Origin: Ligilactobacillus ruminis DSM 20403 = NBRC 102161
GTDB lineage: Bacteria; Bacillota; Bacilli; Lactobacillales; Lactobacillaceae
DNA: 64,000 nt
Assembly (NCBI RefSeq): GCF_900113455.1
Contig: NZ_FOPI01000011.1
Location: 1 to 64,000 of the forward strand
Direction of reading: 5' to 3'
Shown here: positions 60,641-64,000 of the stretch, piece by piece
How the letters are laid out: the number at the start of each line of letters is the position of its first letter
Position numbering within the stretch: the stretch's first letter is position 1
The notes under the pieces: generated by a model
Databases searched by the model: none
Seen by the model: the letters and a program-made list of their open reading frames with translations, nothing else
What the model was told of the DNA's origin: nothing
Position numbers and translations under genes: made by a program

Positions 60641-63600
60641 ACCCCCTTTGAACTGCGAATCCGTCGCCAGATGAGCACCTCAGTCAGGGCACACGCAACA
60701 ACGATCAGCAGCGATCCCAATGCTTCAAACAACAATCTGCCCGGTCCGCCTGTTTGAGGAAGCATCCCTCCGACAGGATAATTCAAAACCTGAAGCGTTG
60801 TCGGTTTTTTCTTCTCAGGATTCATGGCAATGATGCTTGCGTAAGCAGGATTTTTAATCTTGTTGCCGTCAGCATCTGTAATCGTAATCGAAGATTCCTT
60901 ATCCTTGACGTCGCTCATGTTCTTTTTACTCAAAATGAAATAAATCGGAGTGTCAAGTTTTATATAGCCTGATTGCGTTCTCGTTTCAACGAGCTTGTAC
61001 CGACCGGTAAGCAAGCCTTTGTAGCTGATTCGTCCGTTAACGCCTGTCGATACGTCTTGAATGTACGGTATCCACTTGTCGTCTGCCAAACGATACAAAT
61101 CAAAATGAACGTCACGCATGACCTTCTTATCGATGGCATCGCGTTTCAAAATATCGAAGTCGACATTATATCCAGTAATCGTAGCATCACCGGAAGTATG
61201 CGTCACTTCCTTATCTTTATCAACCTTCGTATAAATAACCCTGTTGTCCAACCCCTCGATTGATGCGGTATTGGCTACGCGATCCTTTCCTGAAGTCAAA
61301 ATCTTTGTCTGATATTTGATTCTGTAAGGCCGACTGATATAGTTGGCCTTTTCGCCAGGATTATTCTTTTGGTCATCATTGAACGTGATAATCATCTGTT
61401 GAGTGACTCTTCCGTCGGAAGTAGTATACGGAACAATTTTCGCATTGTATGCCGACTTCGGAAGCGGTTTGCTCGAAAGCTTGTCATGCCACTGATCTAA
61501 TCCTTCATATCGATATACTTCAATCGAGTCTTCAACGAAAATCTGCTTTCCGTCAAGAGTATCCTTGATGGCACCGTTAGGATAGGTGACATACGCCTTG
61601 TTGGCGTCGATCGTCCAGTTCACGAGACTGTTGTCATCATTGTCGACCACGCCATCTTTTTCAAGTGTTTTCTGCCAATGCCAATAATCGCTTGTAGCAC
61701 TGCCTTTCTTGTCATTTCCTTGATACAAATCAGCGTAATCAATATAGTGATTCTTATTGCTGGTGTATCCGACCGGTCCAAGTTTTACGCCATACGAAAT
61801 ACAGTATTGGTGGTCCGTATCAGGCAAATGGATAATCAGAAGCTTTGCAGGCGACGTATAGGTCTTTCCGTCCTGATTGTACGTTGTCGTCGTTTCCTGA
61901 ATCTCTCGTCTGACTTGACTCGTAACATCCTTGTTGTCAGTCAGGTCTTTAACCTTGATTGTTGATGCCATCAGAGTCTGGTCACCAGTAATCGTATCCT
62001 TGACCACATAATTGCTCATCGGAATCTTTTCTGCATTGACGTAGACATCCCAATGCAAGAGACCGTCTGTTCTGTGGACCCCAGAATTGCTCTTTCCAAT
62101 CCCGATGTTTTTAGAAAATCCGCCGTCAGCAGGAACACTGTCTCTCGTTTGCTCATTGCCAAACTGTGCCCAGTTCCCTGATTCTTGAGAAGAATCGCGT
62201 GTCGTCTGATACCTTGCTTCATAAAGCGCAGCCGGTGCTTCGCCTTTAAACGTAATCTTGAAGCCTTTGTATCCGCCTTCGCCTGATTTATTGTCTTCTT
62301 TAATCGTATATTCGCCAGGGTCAACCAAAATATTCGTATTCCAGTCTCCAGGTCCGCTGCTTCGATAGACCTTGATGGTATTCAGTCCGCCCACCAGGTT
62401 AAGCTGATTGCCGCGATTGGTATAAAAGTGATCTGTCAAAGTCAGATTCTTGAACGCCTTAAAAGCATTGTTGCTTGCCGCTTTATAGAATTTTACGGAC
62501 CAGTCGATCGTATTTTCGGTAACGTTCCTGTGCTCCTTGTAAACATGCTCTTTTACTTGATCGTACCAGATGCTGCTTTCGCCTTCATTGTCATGTCCGT
62601 CTTTGACGTGATTCCTGATTTGAGCGCCTTGCCATAACCAATCCGGCAAAATCGATCTGTAGCGAATCACATACCCTTTGCCGTCTGAATTATTAATCTT
62701 GATCGTTGCAACTTTACAATCAGATTTGGCTGAATACACAATGGAATATTCGCTGCTTGAAAGCTTGCGACCAATATTGATGTTGTTCTTATTGTTATTG
62801 AACGGATTTCCGTCAATTGATGAAGCCTCATAGATTTCAAAACTGTTCTTATCAAACGTTCCACTGTACAAACTGTCCAACAAGATCGTGCTGTCGCCGA
62901 ACTTGTGACCGACAAGGTTGTAGTAGATCGTCCAATCAACTCTGTTGCTGTCTTTTTGGACGCCATTTTTAACAATCGTGCCTCCCTTGTTCCACCAATT
63001 TGCCCAAAGTTCCTTGGACGCATCGGCCAGATGTTTGTCGCCATCATATGAGGAAACCTTATTGCCAACCTTCGTTGCCTCACGATTACCGGAATAATTC
63101 GTAATATCCGTTTCATATTCTACACGATATGCGCCCTTGATTTTGTGCTTAAAATGAAGCTCATAACTCATGCCATCGGCAGACTTGACGATTTCATATT
63201 CTTGCGGATTAACTTTTTCCTTGCTGTTTTCGATGACTCCGCCATAAGAATCAAGTCGAACGGAATAAACATCGAAACTGTTATAGTCGATTTTATGTTC
63301 AGAACATTGACCGTCAGCACGATACAAATTGTCTTTCAAAACAGGATTCTCAATATCGTTTAGCCCTTTGTTGAAATCAATCGTCCAATGTGCTCGCTTC
63401 GGCTGCCAGCCGTTCCCGAGAAACCAGCCGTTTTTTGTCACGTCCCCGAATTTTTCATCCGTATGCTGCTTGATTTCAACATTGTAAGTCGTACTGTCTT
63501 TCAACGGAATTTTGATCTCCTGACGATTTTCTTTGGAAAAGCTTTCAATATCCAAAGACGACTCGAGGTGTATTGTCCCTTTGCGTCCCTGAATCTTTTT

Positions 63601-64000
63601 AATGTTATCGTTAAAAGTCATGACCAACGGATACCCGTTGTGTTCATTGTCAAACGTGCCGGACATCTGCCATGTCCCAAATCCCGTTCCGTCTTCATTC
63701 TTGAGCTTGCCATCACAGGAATTATATGCCTTGAAAGCCCTTGGAACATAAATCGTATATGTGTCGCCCGGATTGATGTCCGTATTATCAGAAAAACTGA
63801 AATTATAATCAACCGATATCTTGTCGCCGTCCCTTAATATGTATACATCATTATTCTTAAGTTCCTCTGATGTCGAATCTTTATGACTGACCATAATTTT
63901 TACGCTGTCAATAAAACTGACGGTATTGTTTTGATTCAACTCAACCGCAGCATTTGCCTTTTCGCCGTCGAACTTCCCCATGGCAAAAACAATCGCAAAT
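60637..64000 (-). CDS. lrpC: Large tip pilin/adhesin, LrpC-like (5' end beyond window)
   Basis: At least 1120 residues; the frame stays open through an ATG at 63981 to the window edge. The upstream residues (FAIVFA) look like the end of a signal peptide, so the true start is outside. The N-terminal part has repeated adhesin-type beta domains (DxxxWxxxxN-like: RVDWTIYYNLVG, TIDWSVKFYKAAS, LVNWTIDANKAY, LLHWDVYVNAEK), as in collagen-binding-type surface proteins. A CnaB-like domain with YKLVETRTQSGYIKLD precedes the sorting signal LPQTG near 1077. It probably sits at the pilus tip and binds host or plant polymers. Confidence 0.9.
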   Translation of the reverse strand, partial: FAIVFAMGKFDGEKANAAVELNQNNTVSFIDSVKIMVSHKDSTSEELKNNDVYILRDGDKISVDYNFSFSDNTDINPGDTYTIYVPRAFKAYNSCDGKLKNEDGTGFGTWQMSGTFDNEHNGYPLVMTFNDNIKKIQGRKGTIHLESSLDIESFSKENRQEIKIPLKDSTTYNVEIKQHTDEKFGDVTKNGWFLGNGWQPKRAHWTIDFNKGLNDIENPVLKDNLYRADGQCSEHKIDYNSFDVYSVRLDSYGGVIENSKEKVNPQEYEIVKSADGMSYELHFKHKIKGAYRVEYETDITNYSGNREATKVGNKVSSYDGDKHLADASKELWANWWNKGGTIVKNGVQKDSNRVDWTIYYNLVGHKFGDSTILLDSLYSGTFDKNSFEIYEASSIDGNPFNNNKNNINIGRKLSSSEYSIVYSAKSDCKVATIKINNSDGKGYVIRYRSILPDWLWQGAQIRNHVKDGHDNEGESSIWYDQVKEHVYKEHRNVTENTIDWSVKFYKAASNNAFKAFKNLTLTDHFYTNRGNQLNLVGGLNTIKVYRSSGPGDWNTNILVDPGEYTIKEDNKSGEGGYKGFKITFKGEAPAALYEARYQTTRDSSQESGNWAQFGNEQTRDSVPADGGFSKNIGIGKSNSGVHRTDGLLHWDVYVNAEKIPMSNYVVKDTITGDQTLMASTIKVKDLTDNKDVTSQVRREIQETTTTYNQDGKTYTSPAKLLIIHLPDTDHQYCISYGVKLGPVGYTSNKNHYIDYADLYQGNDKKGSATSDYWHWQKTLEKDGVVDNDDNSLVNWTIDANKAYVTYPNGAIKDTLDGKQIFVEDSIEVYRYEGLDQWHDKLSSKPLPKSAYNAKIVPYTTSDGRVTQQMIITFNDDQKNNPGEKANYISRPYRIKYQTKILTSGKDRVANTASIEGLDNRVIYTKVDKDKEVTHTSGDATITGYNVDFDILKRDAIDKKVMRDVHFDLYRLADDKWIPYIQDVSTGVNGRISYKGLLTGRYKLVETRTQSGYIKLDTPIYFILSKKNMSDVKDKESSITITDADGNKIKNPAYASIIAMNPEKKKPTTLQVLNYPVGGMLPQTGGPGRLLFEALGSLLIVVACALTEVLIWRRIRSSKGV

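Noticed and set aside
1-64000. tRNA or rRNA genes, prophage or intact insertion sequences
   Set aside because: I saw no tRNA-like cloverleaf, no rRNA-like stretch, no transposase with its ends and no phage structural genes.

Overview
The window looks like chromosomal DNA of a low-to-moderate GC member of the Lactobacillaceae. The best single guess is Ligilactobacillus ruminis or a close relative. The main reason is the right-end pilus operon (large tip pilin, basal pilin, backbone pilin, class C sortase), whose order and sizes match the lrpCBA-srtC operon described for that species. The Gram-positive Wzz/BY-kinase/PHP-phosphatase capsule module, LPXTG surface proteins and strong AGGAGG ribosome binding sites fit this. 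The species call is an inference, not a database result.

Layout. (1) 1-5.7 kb: a membrane glycosylation locus (GT2 plus GtrA, divergent from YfhO-type proteins) with one intact glycosyltransferase, one truncated copy of it, and frameshifted or truncated yfhO genes; then a DegV protein. (2) 5.7-31.1 kb: a large cell-surface polysaccharide cluster, almost all on the minus strand. Transcription runs from wzz/cpsC, the BY-kinase and the PHP phosphatase through glycosyltransferases, a UDP-sugar dehydrogenase, Wzx and Wzy, then a phosphocholine module (LicD, a LicC-LicA fusion, LicC, a BCCT choline/betaine transporter), a secreted protein with choline/glucan-binding-like repeats, the four dTDP-rhamnose genes and three distal glycosyltransferases. 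No priming glycosyltransferase is visible. (3) 31.4-34.6 kb: a lipoprotein and an RloA/RloB (AbiL-like) pair, probably phage defence. (4) 35-36 kb: a DinJ/YafQ toxin-antitoxin pair. (5) 36.4-40.1 kb: fruR-fruK-fruA fructose PTS. (6) 41-46.5 kb: a possible nuclease-like orphan, an Lrp/AsnC regulator and aspartase sharing one palindromic promoter element, and the DUF711/ACT-domain pair. (7) 46.7-48.5 kb: a drug-efflux MFS pump with its MarR regulator. (8) 48.7-55.7 kb: a MucBP-type LPXTG protein, pncB with its NrtR regulator, small unknown genes, queH and two perfect parS-like sites. (9) 55.7-64 kb: a candidate small RNA and the sortase-dependent pilus operon, whose tip-pilin gene runs off the right edge.

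The most unusual non-coding feature is a modular intergenic repeat family. A three-hairpin head is followed by 1 to 5 tandem units of about 73-74 bp and a CTGCATTTT tail. Each unit carries an inverted repeat. One locus uses TAGAACA/TGTTCTA arms, the others use TAGACAAAA/TTTTGTCTA arms, so both arms change together. A related family with TTTACGGACAAA arms flanks other genes. The second main point of interest is the phosphocholine module beside a choline-binding-like surface protein, which suggests a polysaccharide decorated with phosphocholine and a protein that docks on it.
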